Below, piece after piece: positions 9,653 to 17,808 of a stretch of DNA of 64,000 nt. Location of the stretch: the NCBI GenBank assembly GCA_007128135.1, contig SKYA01000047.1, positions 1 through 64,000 of the forward strand. Reading direction: 5' to 3'. The DNA is from Paracoccaceae bacterium (lineage in GTDB: Bacteria > Pseudomonadota > Alphaproteobacteria > Rhodobacterales > Rhodobacteraceae). The translations under genes and the position numbers were made by a program. The notes below the pieces were generated by a model. It saw nothing but the letters and a program-made list of their open reading frames with translations. It was not told where the DNA came from and did no database searches. Numbering within the stretch: position 1 is the stretch's first letter; each line of letters opens with the position of its first letter.

Positions 9653-10128
9653 ACGGACTTGTCATCAACCTGCTGCTGGCCTTTGCCTGGGCCGCGATGA
9701 CCGGAGATTTCAGCTTCCTGTCGCTGGCGACCGGTGCGGTTCTCGGGTTCTTCGCGCTCTGGATCTCGCAACCGCTCACCGGGATCGACAGTCTCTATTT
9801 CAAGCGATCCTGGCGCTCGGTATATCTGGCTCTGTTCTTCCTGTGGGAGTTGCTGCTCTCGTCGATAAAGGTGGCCTGGGACGTGATCCGGCCCGTACCC
9901 CGCAACAGGCCTGCACTGATCGAGATCCCGCTCAGCGTGAAATCGGATTTCGAGATCCTGCTGCTGACCAACCTGATCTCGCTCACGCCCGGCACGCTGA
10001 GCGTCGATGTCACCGAGGACCGAGAAACGCTCATCGTCCATGCCATGTTTGCGGATGATGTCGATGCAATCCGGCGCGACATCAAGGACGGTTTCGAGCA
10101 CCTGATCATGGGGGTATTCGAGAAATGA
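9649..10128 (+). CDS. mrpE: Mrp Na+/H+ antiporter subunit E
   Basis: The 159-residue protein matches MnhE. Hydrophobic N-terminal helices (about 1-60) are followed by a soluble domain with the LLLTNLISLTPGTLSVDV motif that marks the family. MrpE is needed for a stable Mrp complex. It overlaps mrpD and mrpF by four bases each. Confidence 0.93.
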   Translation: MNGLVINLLLAFAWAAMTGDFSFLSLATGAVLGFFALWISQPLTGIDSLYFKRSWRSVYLALFFLWELLLSSIKVAWDVIRPVPRNRPALIEIPLSVKSDFEILLLTNLISLTPGTLSVDVTEDRETLIVHAMFADDVDAIRRDIKDGFEHLIMGVFEK

Positions 10129-10451
10129 CCGGACAGGCTTTCCTGGGCTTTGCCACGCAAGCCTCGCTGTTGATGATCCTGCTGGGCTTGGCCGTGGCCT
10201 TCATCCGGCTCGCCAGGGGGCCCTCGCTTGCCGACCGGGTGGTTGCGCTCGACATGATGACCGTGACCATCATCTCCTTCTGCGGGGTCTACGCCGTGTT
10301 CATGGACGAACCGTCCTTCCTTGATGTCGCCATCGTGCTGGCCCTGGTGGGTTTTCTCGCCACGGTGGCACTCGCGCGCTATGCCGAGCGGCGGCTGGAA
10401 CGCGACAAGGAGCAGCAGAGACTGGCCCAGGCAGAGGAGACCAAGCCATGA
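10125..10451 (+). CDS. mrpF: Mrp Na+/H+ antiporter subunit F
   Basis: The 108-residue protein has three membrane helices and the RLARGPSLADRVVALDM motif of MnhF/PhaF. A basic, glutamine-rich tail faces the cytoplasm. It overlaps mrpE and mrpG by four bases each, as is normal in a tightly packed mrp operon. Confidence 0.93.
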   Translation: MTGQAFLGFATQASLLMILLGLAVAFIRLARGPSLADRVVALDMMTVTIISFCGVYAVFMDEPSFLDVAIVLALVGFLATVALARYAERRLERDKEQQRLAQAEETKP

Positions 10452-10750
10452 TGGATGTTCTGGTGGGGTTGTTTCTGATTGCCGGTGCGGGCTTCGTGAT
10501 GATCGCGGCCATCGGCATTGTCCGGCTGCCCGATCTGCTGACCCGGATGCATGCCTCGACCAAGGCCGGCACATTGGGCGCGCTTCTGGTTCTGGTCGGG
10601 CTCGGGCTGCACGAAGGGTCCAGCGAAGTTATCAGCAAGGTTGTCGCCACCTCGCTGTTTCTGCTGCTGACGGCCCCCATAGCTGCCCACATGATCGGGC
10701 GGGCACATGCCAGGGTGATGCAGAAGCTCAAGGACAAGGACCGCACATAG
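10448..10750 (+). CDS. mrpG: Mrp Na+/H+ antiporter subunit G
   Basis: The 100-residue protein is an MnhG homologue with three helices and the RLPDLLTRMHASTKAGTLG motif. It is the last gene of the mrp operon, so the full A-G set is present and intact. The convergent hydrolase remnant ends 75 bases further on. I saw no clear factor-independent terminator in between. Confidence 0.93.
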   Translation: MMDVLVGLFLIAGAGFVMIAAIGIVRLPDLLTRMHASTKAGTLGALLVLVGLGLHEGSSEVISKVVATSLFLLLTAPIAAHMIGRAHARVMQKLKDKDRT

Positions 10751-10825
10751 GGCCGAGGCGGCAAGAACCGGGCTTGCAGGGCGAGGGGCCAAATGGGACA
10801 CGGCCATGGACGCGACAGTTGCCTG

Positions 10826-11840
10826 TCAGCGTCTTTCCGGACCGGGTGCGAAACGCCTCAGGCTTCGGGCGAAGCGTTCCGGCTCGCTCAGGAATGGCGC
10901 ATGGCCCGAGCGGTCGAAAACCTCGTGCTGCTTGCCCTGCGGCGCCTCTACCGCATCAAACCACTCGGCGGCCAGTTCGACAGGAGTGTTGAGATCCTGC
11001 GCGCCCGAGATCAACAGCATCGGCACCGGCATCATCGGCACCTCGGTGATCAGGTCGCGGGCGCGGTAGTCGGGCCACATCCGCGCGCTGCCCCGGGTGG
11101 CGCCATCGAGCCAGCGCCGCAGATCACCCAGAGAGTATTCCGGTGCGCGGATCAACATGCCCCCCAGCCGCCAAACCGGCACATTCATGCCCCCCGCCAT
11201 AGGTATCGAGCTTCTGCATCATCCCGACATAGGCGGCATGCTCCAGAAGCGCCGCGGGCGCGGCATCTTCCAGCCAACGCAGGTGCTCGCCACGGCGCTC
11301 CGCCCGGATAAGCGGGCCGAGGCGGTCCAGCGTCACGTTGACCCCACGCGCGGTGCTGACCTGCTGACCAACACCGATATAACCTGCGTAATCCTTGGGT
11401 CAGAGGACGACCAGCCGCGCGCCCAGAATCGCGCCCCAGGAATAGCCCAGCACGAGGAGCCGGTCAGTTCCCAGCCGGGCCTGCAAGTGGCGCGTGACTG
11501 CGTGGGCATCCTGCACGAACTGCTCCAGCGTCATGTTGGCGGGGTCGAAATCGCTCGGGCTGGACTTGCCTGCGCCGCGCTGGCCCCAGTGGACCACGAC
11601 GAAATCGCACTCCAGCGCGCGGGTGGTGGCATGGGCCAGCGGCATCTGCGCCGCCCCCGGCCCGCCATGCGGCCACAACAGCACCGGCGCGCTGCGGTCC
11701 TTACCACGGATCAGCAGCCATTGCGTCATGCCGCCGATCTGGACAGGCTCCAGCACCGCAATCGGGTCGGGACCGGTGAGGGCCGGCGTGCGGCCGGGAA
11801 GCGCCTTCCACCCCAGCACGAGGGCGGCGGCCAGAAGCAA
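10826..11840 (-). pseudogene. Alpha/beta hydrolase (prolyl-iminopeptidase-like), disrupted
   Basis: Three minus-strand pieces join into one hydrolase. The first (TTG start at 11840) has an N-terminal hydrophobic segment, an HGGPG oxyanion loop and the GYSWG nucleophile elbow. It is stopped by an in-frame TGA at 11402-11400, and the same frame then continues with PKDYAGYIGVGQ, a typical next segment. Near 11190-11195 a run of six G (minus strand) shifts the frame; the last piece continues with MNVPVWRLGG and ends with the GAQD and GHAPF elements that carry the catalytic Asp and His. Two independent lesions argue for a real pseudogene, although the homopolymer one could be a sequencing error. 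Confidence 0.75.
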
Positions 11841-11867
11841 GAGAAGCGCCGCAGCGCTGCGAAAGGC

Positions 11868-12665
11868 TCAGGGCACCCTGGCCACGTCCAACCCCCGCCA
11901 GACCGGCCAGATCAGCGCGGCGGGGCCGAAGCCCATCAAGGCGTAGAGTACCAGATCGAAGGCCAGGAAAGGTCCACCGAAGAAAACCCAGGTGTAGAAG
12001 GTGCCAAGGAACACCGAGACCCCCAAGACCGCGATCTTCATCAGCATCGGGATCGCCAGCAGGTCGCCCACGGGGTGGCCCCGCCACAGCAACACTGCGG
12101 TCAGACCGGTCAGCGGCAGGGCAAAGGCCAGGTCCAGCGCGAAGATCGTCTGCCCCGGCAAGGGCTGTCGCGCGGCCATAGCGGGCAGAAGCTGCGCCAG
12201 CCATAGGCCCGTGAACAGAACCACCAGCAGTCCGAACAGCCCCGCCACCGCGCGTCGGGGTGGTGGGCGGGGACTGGCCGTTACTGCCCCGGTATCCACC
12301 GCGCGCAGGAACAGCAGCGCCGCGAACACCGACAATGACAGCACGGCCAGATACAGCAGCCAGACCGGGTTCATCACCCGGTCGAAACTGTAGAGCCCGT
12401 AGGCGTAGATCAGGTAGCCGATCAGCCCCGCCCAGATCAGCCAGCCCTTGTCCCAGCCCCGCCGCAGCCTTGCGTTGACCGCCAGCAAAGCCAGCGCGCC
12501 TTGTGCCGAGATCGTGTCCTGACTCCAGGCGCCCGGGCGCAGATGGTCGGGGACGGCGGCGTAAGCGTCGGGCAGCAACAGTGCCGCGGCGACAGCGGCC
12601 AGCGTCAGCACGGCGGCAGCGTCCGAGAGGCGCAACAGAAGGGGCGCGGCGGCGGGGGCGATCAT
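11868..12665 (-). CDS. Polytopic membrane protein of unknown function
   Basis: The 265-residue protein has about seven to eight hydrophobic helices and no motif I recognise. I chose the ATG at 12665 (MIAPAAAPLL) because it follows the stop of the upstream gene with one base between, which fits translational coupling; the longer frame to 12710 overlaps that gene. It sits between the DUF6544-like gene and the broken hydrolase on the same strand, so the three probably form one operon. No function is proposed. Confidence 0.65.
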   Translation of the reverse strand: MIAPAAAPLLLRLSDAAAVLTLAAVAAALLLPDAYAAVPDHLRPGAWSQDTISAQGALALLAVNARLRRGWDKGWLIWAGLIGYLIYAYGLYSFDRVMNPVWLLYLAVLSLSVFAALLFLRAVDTGAVTASPRPPPRRAVAGLFGLLVVLFTGLWLAQLLPAMAARQPLPGQTIFALDLAFALPLTGLTAVLLWRGHPVGDLLAIPMLMKIAVLGVSVFLGTFYTWVFFGGPFLAFDLVLYALMGFGPAALIWPVWRGLDVARVP

Positions 12666-12666
12666 G

Positions 12667-13518
12667 TCAGAACTCCGCGCTTGTGATCGTGGCGAGGAAG
12701 AAGGGCGCATAGTCCGGCGTCCCCCACATGTTACCCAGTTCGACGCGCGCGGGGATCAGGAAACCCTGATAGCGCGCCATTTCCAGCATGCGCCCGCCGA
12801 AGGGTTGCAGGCGGTGGATTTTGTCGGGGTTGGCGTCGGTCCAGCGCAGGGCCCAGACCTCAATGGGGCTGCCCTCGGCATCCAGCGTGATCTGCATCGG
12901 CTCGATCCCCTGCACATCGGCAAACCGCACTTCCGCGCTGTCCGGCCCGGTCTGCACCCATTCCGCGCCGAATTGCGGCAGCAGGCTGGCCGGGGCCCAG
13001 ACCGCTTCCAACATCACCCGTGTCGCAGCGGCACTTGCGTGGTCATCCGTTCCACCGATACGCGCCAGCGGTATCAGGCCACGCAGCCAGAACTTGGTCC
13101 AGCTTTCCACGTCACCCTGCGCGCGGTGATAGCCATCCGAGCCGGCGAATTGCATCAACCCTTCCCCCACTTCGGCCTGCCAGACGAAGCCCCGGTCGGG
13201 CGGCGCGAGGACCTGGCGCGCGGTCATCGGCATGGGGTTGCCGTTCATGATGAAGCTGCCCTCCATCTGAAGCCGCACGCTGGGGTGCAAGGGTGTCCCC
13301 GGTTCAATCGCGCGGGCGAAATAGCGCTGGGCGACCTCGGGCAGGCCTGCTGTCATGGCCGGATCGTAACGCGGCGGATCAGCCTCGCGCGCGGCCTCCA
13401 GCGCCGCCCAGACCCGTGCCGCCTGCGCCCTGTCTCGGGAATGGACCCAGAGGCCAAGGACAACAGCGGCGATCAGAAGGGCCGCGAGAGTGAAAAACAA
13501 GAACTTCAAAAGGGTCAT
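12667..13518 (-). CDS. DUF6544-like protein with N-terminal membrane anchor
   Basis: The 283-residue protein starts with a hydrophobic segment (about residues 4-24) and continues as a soluble domain resembling the DUF6544 family (LPEVAQRYFARAIEPG, QVLAPPDRGFVWQAEV, a late LGNMWGTP motif). The family is uncharacterised. I chose the ATG at 13518, with AGGAA about eight bases upstream, over a TTG two codons earlier. It is the first gene of a short minus operon with the membrane protein and hydrolase remnant. Confidence 0.62.
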   Translation of the reverse strand: MTLLKFLFFTLAALLIAAVVLGLWVHSRDRAQAARVWAALEAAREADPPRYDPAMTAGLPEVAQRYFARAIEPGTPLHPSVRLQMEGSFIMNGNPMPMTARQVLAPPDRGFVWQAEVGEGLMQFAGSDGYHRAQGDVESWTKFWLRGLIPLARIGGTDDHASAAATRVMLEAVWAPASLLPQFGAEWVQTGPDSAEVRFADVQGIEPMQITLDAEGSPIEVWALRWTDANPDKIHRLQPFGGRMLEMARYQGFLIPARVELGNMWGTPDYAPFFLATITSAEF

Positions 13519-13827
13519 CGGCAAGGTTCCTGCAAGGGCGCACAGGAGTCAAGATTCATCCCGTGGGGTATTGGAAGCGTGCAAATCGCCGACACACGCC
13601 CGGAGGGTCGCAACCTTGCCCGCCAGCTACCTGCGTTGTCGGGAAACGGCGTTCGGGCCGATGCGCGGTTCTTCTCAGGACGCGCGCGGCACGGCCCCGG
13701 CTGCAAGCCGGGCTGCAATTGCGAAAGCTGTTGTCTGCACATCGCGTGGTCTCCAGCGGGGTCGGGTCGCCCGGTCTGTCATGCCCGCGACCCTAAGCTG
13801 CAGCGCAGCACGCCGCTATGATCCGGA
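13519..13827. other. Intergenic region downstream of lctP
   Basis: No gene is supported in these 309 bases. The region should contain the end of the lctP transcript and the promoter of the DUF6544-like operon. A weak inverted repeat (GGGTCGC/GCGACCC at 13764-13770 and 13787-13793, long loop, no T tract) is the only structure seen. Confidence 0.5.
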
Positions 13828-15285
13828 TCAAGTGGCAAGTTCGACCAGGACTGTCAGGATCCCACCCGCGCAGACCAGATAGACGAGCACGGGCGCAAGC
13901 GTGCGGGCGAGCACCTCGCCATCGCGCCCTGTCAGGCCAACCGTGGCGGTGCCTGCGATGATGTTGTGCGGCGCAAGGGCATTGCCGATGGCGGCGCCTA
14001 CGCCCTGAGCCGCAGCCATGGGCATCGGCGGCAACTCGAGCGCGCGGGCGGTGGCGGCCTGAAACTCGGTGAACAGGATGTTCGATGCCGTTGCCGAACC
14101 GCTGACAAAGGTTCCCAGAGCGCCAACGAACGGGGCCAGCAGCGGCCAGAGCGCGCCCGCCTGCGCCGCTGCCTCGGCCGCCTGCGCGATCAGTCCGCCA
14201 TGCACCATCAGTCGCGCAAGCGTCAACATTACCAGAAGTGCCAGTGCGACAGGGATCAGCCTGCGCAGGGCCGCGCTCAGGGCTGGCATGAGCGTCGCGC
14301 GACGCCCGGTCATGAGCGCCGCGAACCCCAGCCCCAGCGCCAGAAGGCTTCCGGGGTGATACAGCGGCGCGCTCCCGCCCGAATAGGCGCCCCATGTCCA
14401 GCCCAGCCAGAGGGCCGACAGGGCCTGTTGCAGCGGCGCAATCAGGCGCGTGGCCAGAACCAGCACGAGGATCAGCAGATAGGGCATCAGATCCGCGAGC
14501 GTCCAGCCGGCCTGGCTCTGGCCTGTGTTCCTGCGCACGAGCGCAGCAAAGACCACCCCTCCGATAAGTGCTCCGCCCAGCGTCGGCAGTTCCGGTCCTG
14601 CGATCAGGGCAAGGGTCGTCGCGGGCAGGATGAAACACAGCGCCGCCAGCAGTGCGAGGCCGATCTGACGGCGCGTCAGCGGTTCATCACTCGCCAGCCG
14701 CATCACCGCCAGCGCCAGCAAGGCCATTGGCAGGGCATGCAGTGCCATCGTCCATCCCGCAAGCCCCGGCGATGTCAGGCTCAACAATTCGATCTGTGCC
14801 AGGGCAGGCGTGCCCACGGCCCCGAAGGATACGCCCCCCGCATGCCCCAGCAGCGCCAGCGCCACCGCCCGGACCGGCGCAAAGCCCAGCCCCACCAGCA
14901 AGGGCGCGCCGAGCGCAACCGGCGTGCCGAAGCCTGCAGCCCCTTCCATGAACAACCCGAAAAACCAGGCGATGAGCAGCGCCTGTACCGCACGGTCGCC
15001 GCTGACCCGGGCCAGTGCCTGCCGCAGGCGCTCCAGCGCGCCGACGCGCGACTGGAATTCGAATATCACAAGGGCAGGCAGGATGATCCACAGGATCGTT
15101 GCAGTGCTGCTTGTGGCCTCCAGCGAAACCCCCGCCAGCAGGGTGCCGCTCAGGGCGCCCGCACTCCAGACCACCAGCAGCGCCACGCCAAGTCCCGCTG
15201 CCCCGGCCATCGCCGCGCGCCAGTTCAGCACGGTCATGGCCAGAAGCACGACCAGAAGCGGCAGGGCTGCGAGCAGCGCAGGCAT
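13828..15285 (-). CDS. lctP: L-lactate permease family transporter
   Basis: LctP/GlcA-family permeases import lactate or glycolate by proton symport. The 485-residue polytopic protein shows family landmarks: WIILPALVIFEFQSRVG, then FFGLFMEGAAGFGTPVALGAPLL, and a late FVGALGTFVSGSATASNILF block. It is somewhat shorter than the roughly 550 residues of the E. coli protein. It starts one base after the stop of the D-lactate dehydrogenase gene, so uptake and oxidation/production of lactate are probably encoded together. Confidence 0.87.
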   Translation of the reverse strand: MPALLAALPLLVVLLAMTVLNWRAAMAGAAGLGVALLVVWSAGALSGTLLAGVSLEATSSTATILWIILPALVIFEFQSRVGALERLRQALARVSGDRAVQALLIAWFFGLFMEGAAGFGTPVALGAPLLVGLGFAPVRAVALALLGHAGGVSFGAVGTPALAQIELLSLTSPGLAGWTMALHALPMALLALAVMRLASDEPLTRRQIGLALLAALCFILPATTLALIAGPELPTLGGALIGGVVFAALVRRNTGQSQAGWTLADLMPYLLILVLVLATRLIAPLQQALSALWLGWTWGAYSGGSAPLYHPGSLLALGLGFAALMTGRRATLMPALSAALRRLIPVALALLVMLTLARLMVHGGLIAQAAEAAAQAGALWPLLAPFVGALGTFVSGSATASNILFTEFQAATARALELPPMPMAAAQGVGAAIGNALAPHNIIAGTATVGLTGRDGEVLARTLAPVLVYLVCAGGILTVLVELAT

Positions 15286-15286
15286 G

Positions 15287-16285
15287 TCAGTCGGGCAATG
15301 TCACGGGATACAGCGCCACGCCTTCACGCTGAAAGCAGGTGATATTGTCGATCGTGGTCCGGGCAATCGCCTGCAGCGCCTCGCGGGTAAAGAACCCCTG
15401 ATGGCCGGTGATCAGCACATTGGGGAATGTCAGAAGCCGCGCAAAGACATCATCGGGGATGTAGCTCTGCGAAAGGTCCTCGAAGAACAGATCACCCTCT
15501 TCTTCATAGACATCCAGTCCCAATGTGCCGATCTGCCCGGATTTCAGCCCCCGGATGACCGCGCGCGTATCGACCACGGCCCCGCGCGAGGTGTTGACCA
15601 GCATCACGCCGCGCTTCATCCGCGCGATGGCCGCGTCATCTATCAGGTGATGCGTCCGGGGCGTCAGCGGGCATTGCAGCGTGATGATGTCCGAGCGCGC
15701 GAGGAGTTCGGCCATCTCGACATAACGCACGCCCATTGCCTCGCATTCCGCACTGGGGTCGGGGTCGCTTGCAAGCACCTCGCATCCGAAGCCGGTCAGG
15801 ATGCGCGCCAGAACCGTGCCGATCAGCCCGGTTCCGACAATACCCGCGACCTTGCCATGCATGTCGAAGCCCATCATCCCGTCCAGCGCGAAATTGCCCT
15901 CGCGCACCCGGTTGAAGGCGCGATGGGTCTTGCGGTTGAGCGTCAGGATCAGCGCCACCGTATGCTCGGCCACGGCATGTGGCGAATAGGCGGGCACGCG
16001 GGCAACCACCATCCCTGCCTCGCGGGCGGCGCGCAGGTCGACATGATTGAACCCGGCCGACCGCAACGCGATCAGGCCGACACCCATTTCCGAGAGAGCA
16101 GCAATCACGTCACGCCCGAGATCGTCATTGACGAAGGCGCAGACCGCCTGCGCCCCCTGCGCCAGTCGCGCGGCGTCAGGGTTCAGACGGGCCTCGTGAA
16201 ACTGCAACTCCAGTGCAGCACCCTGTGCCGCTTCCCTTAGGAACACCAAGTCATGAGGCTTGGCGCTGAAGATATCCATGCGCAT
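15287..16285 (-). CDS. ldhA: D-lactate dehydrogenase (fermentative, NAD-dependent)
   Basis: LdhA interconverts pyruvate and D-lactate with NAD(H) in the cytoplasm. The protein (332 residues from 16285) follows E. coli LdhA closely in order: AVCAFVNDD, LRSAGFNHVDL, RVPAYSPHAVAEHTV, the nucleotide-binding GIVGTGLIG loop, NTSRGAVVDT and the C-terminal FPNVLITGHQGFFT with the catalytic His. The E. coli enzyme has 329 residues. Two ATG codons two residues apart (16285, 16279) are both plausible, and the frame continues to 16312 without family support. Pairing with lctP fits a lactate module. Confidence 0.88.
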   Translation of the reverse strand: MRMDIFSAKPHDLVFLREAAQGAALELQFHEARLNPDAARLAQGAQAVCAFVNDDLGRDVIAALSEMGVGLIALRSAGFNHVDLRAAREAGMVVARVPAYSPHAVAEHTVALILTLNRKTHRAFNRVREGNFALDGMMGFDMHGKVAGIVGTGLIGTVLARILTGFGCEVLASDPDPSAECEAMGVRYVEMAELLARSDIITLQCPLTPRTHHLIDDAAIARMKRGVMLVNTSRGAVVDTRAVIRGLKSGQIGTLGLDVYEEEGDLFFEDLSQSYIPDDVFARLLTFPNVLITGHQGFFTREALQAIARTTIDNITCFQREGVALYPVTLPD

Positions 16286-16707
16286 GAGGCACCCCGATCC
16301 GGCCAGCATCAAACACCTGTCACGATAGGATCAACCGCGATGGGCAGCAAGGCGGCTCGCGGCTCTTTCGACAATCAGCGCCCTGCGCGACGACAGGGCA
16401 TGTCATGTTGCGGTTTCTGGCCCGAAGGCACGGCGGCGGAGGAGCGCGCGCGGTTCAAGGATGAGCGCAGCCACATGCCCCCGGTTGCGAATCGCCGGGC
16501 GGAACCGGGAGGGTTGACGCCGAATTGCAGGGCATGACGGTCATGACATGCGGCGCTGTCTGGCGGACGCAGGTCGGCATCGCCGCACGCCGGGCGCACC
16601 GCGTCCCGGACAGGCGTCCGGACCGCAGGTTCAGGCTGTGCGCTGGAATCGCTTGTCAAACGGCCATTTGGGCGTAATCTCTAAACGTCGAATTCGGAGG
16701 ACAGCGC
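16286..16707. other. Divergent intergenic region, ldhA / protease operon
   Basis: No gene is supported in these 422 bases; short open frames lack family features. It contains a good sigma-70-like promoter for the plus-strand protease operon close to its right end (annotated separately). Confidence 0.55.
16653..16680 (+). promoter_or_regulatory. Predicted sigma-70 promoter of the protease/caspase operon
   Basis: TTGTCA at 16653-16658 and TAATCT at 16675-16680 are separated by 16 bases. A GGAGGA ribosome site follows at 16696-16701, six bases before the ATG at 16708. The short leader suggests constitutive or simply regulated transcription. Confidence 0.55.
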
Positions 16708-17808
16708 ATGCACGACCGTGCACCATATCTGATCATCGCCCTTTGCCTGTCCATGACTTCGGCGCAGGCGCAGGGGCTGGGCAGCGAATTCCGCGGAACG
16801 GACGACCCGGCAGAAATTCCGCGTGGCGTGATCGGCATCGACCTGACACCCGGCGAACAGATGCGTGGCCTGCCGCGTTTCGACAGCGCGGATCTTGAAG
16901 ACTTCATCGAAGAGGCCGTCACACGGCAGACACTGAGTGCAGAGGAACTGGCGGAAAAGTTCGGCACAGTCTCGCGCAACAGGAACGGCGAGGTCCAGAA
17001 CGAGATTGCGGGCGAGCGCTTTTTCAATGCGCCGCTGCCGGACGCACCCGAACTTGACCAGCGCTCTGCACAGGGTGCTCCGGAAATTCTGGCGCTGATC
17101 GACGATCTGACGCCGCGAAGCGCAACTCCCGGCAATGCCCGCCGCGTGGGCGATGGCACGGTCTGGCCCTATCGCTCGATTGGGCTTATCGTCGCGCTTG
17201 ACAGTTTCGAGAACATCATCGGAAGCTGCTCTGCAGCACTTGTCGGCCCGCGCACGGTGCTGAGTGCTGCGCATTGCTTCTTCGATCATGAGACGGGCTG
17301 GATCGATGATGTGCTCTTCGTCCCCGGCGTGACAGATCTGAAGACCTTCGGCCCGCCTTTCGGCGCTTTCGGCTGGGAAGACATGCATATCGCTTCGGCC
17401 TATATCACCGAGTATGACGGCACCGTGCTGTCCACTGTCCCCTACGACATCGCCATCCTTCACCTGGATACGGATATCGGTAATCATCTTGGCTGGTTGC
17501 AGGTCCAGATGGTTGATGGCCAGTTGCCCGGCTACCTGTCCAATCTGGTTGGCTATCCGGGCGACATGCCCTTCGGGACGATGTGGTGGATGGGCTGCCC
17601 GGTCAGTTTCATCAACCAGCCGCCAAAATTCACCTTTCGCAACTGTGTCACGGCGCAAGGCACCAGTGGCGGACCGATGTACAACCACCAGCCTGCCAGT
17701 GACAGCCGCTTCATCCTCAATATAAATGTCGCGGGCAATGACGAGGTCAGCATTGGCCTGACCATAGACGAAGAGCATTTCCGCTGGTTGAGCGCACTCT
17801 GGAAATGA
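16708..17808 (+). CDS. Exported trypsin-like serine protease
   Basis: The 366-residue protein starts with a Sec-type signal peptide (cut near residues 20-23, after AQA). An Asp/Glu-rich pro-like segment follows to about residue 150, then a chymotrypsin-fold domain. The triad is visible as His189 (LSAAHC), Asp247 (YDIAILHL) and Ser320 (GTSGGPMY), with two cysteines near the active site (C174, C190). It resembles V8/trypsin-like secreted bacterial proteases. The long N-terminal part could be an inhibitory propeptide (inference). It heads a four-gene plus-strand operon, and its stop overlaps the start of the WD40-caspase gene (ATGA). Its target is unknown. Confidence 0.82.
   Translation: MHDRAPYLIIALCLSMTSAQAQGLGSEFRGTDDPAEIPRGVIGIDLTPGEQMRGLPRFDSADLEDFIEEAVTRQTLSAEELAEKFGTVSRNRNGEVQNEIAGERFFNAPLPDAPELDQRSAQGAPEILALIDDLTPRSATPGNARRVGDGTVWPYRSIGLIVALDSFENIIGSCSAALVGPRTVLSAAHCFFDHETGWIDDVLFVPGVTDLKTFGPPFGAFGWEDMHIASAYITEYDGTVLSTVPYDIAILHLDTDIGNHLGWLQVQMVDGQLPGYLSNLVGYPGDMPFGTMWWMGCPVSFINQPPKFTFRNCVTAQGTSGGPMYNHQPASDSRFILNINVAGNDEVSIGLTIDEEHFRWLSALWK

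Noticed and set aside
13764-13793. Inverted repeat GGGTCGC/GCGACCC after lctP as a terminator
   Set aside because: The loop is 16 bases and no T tract follows; too weak to call.
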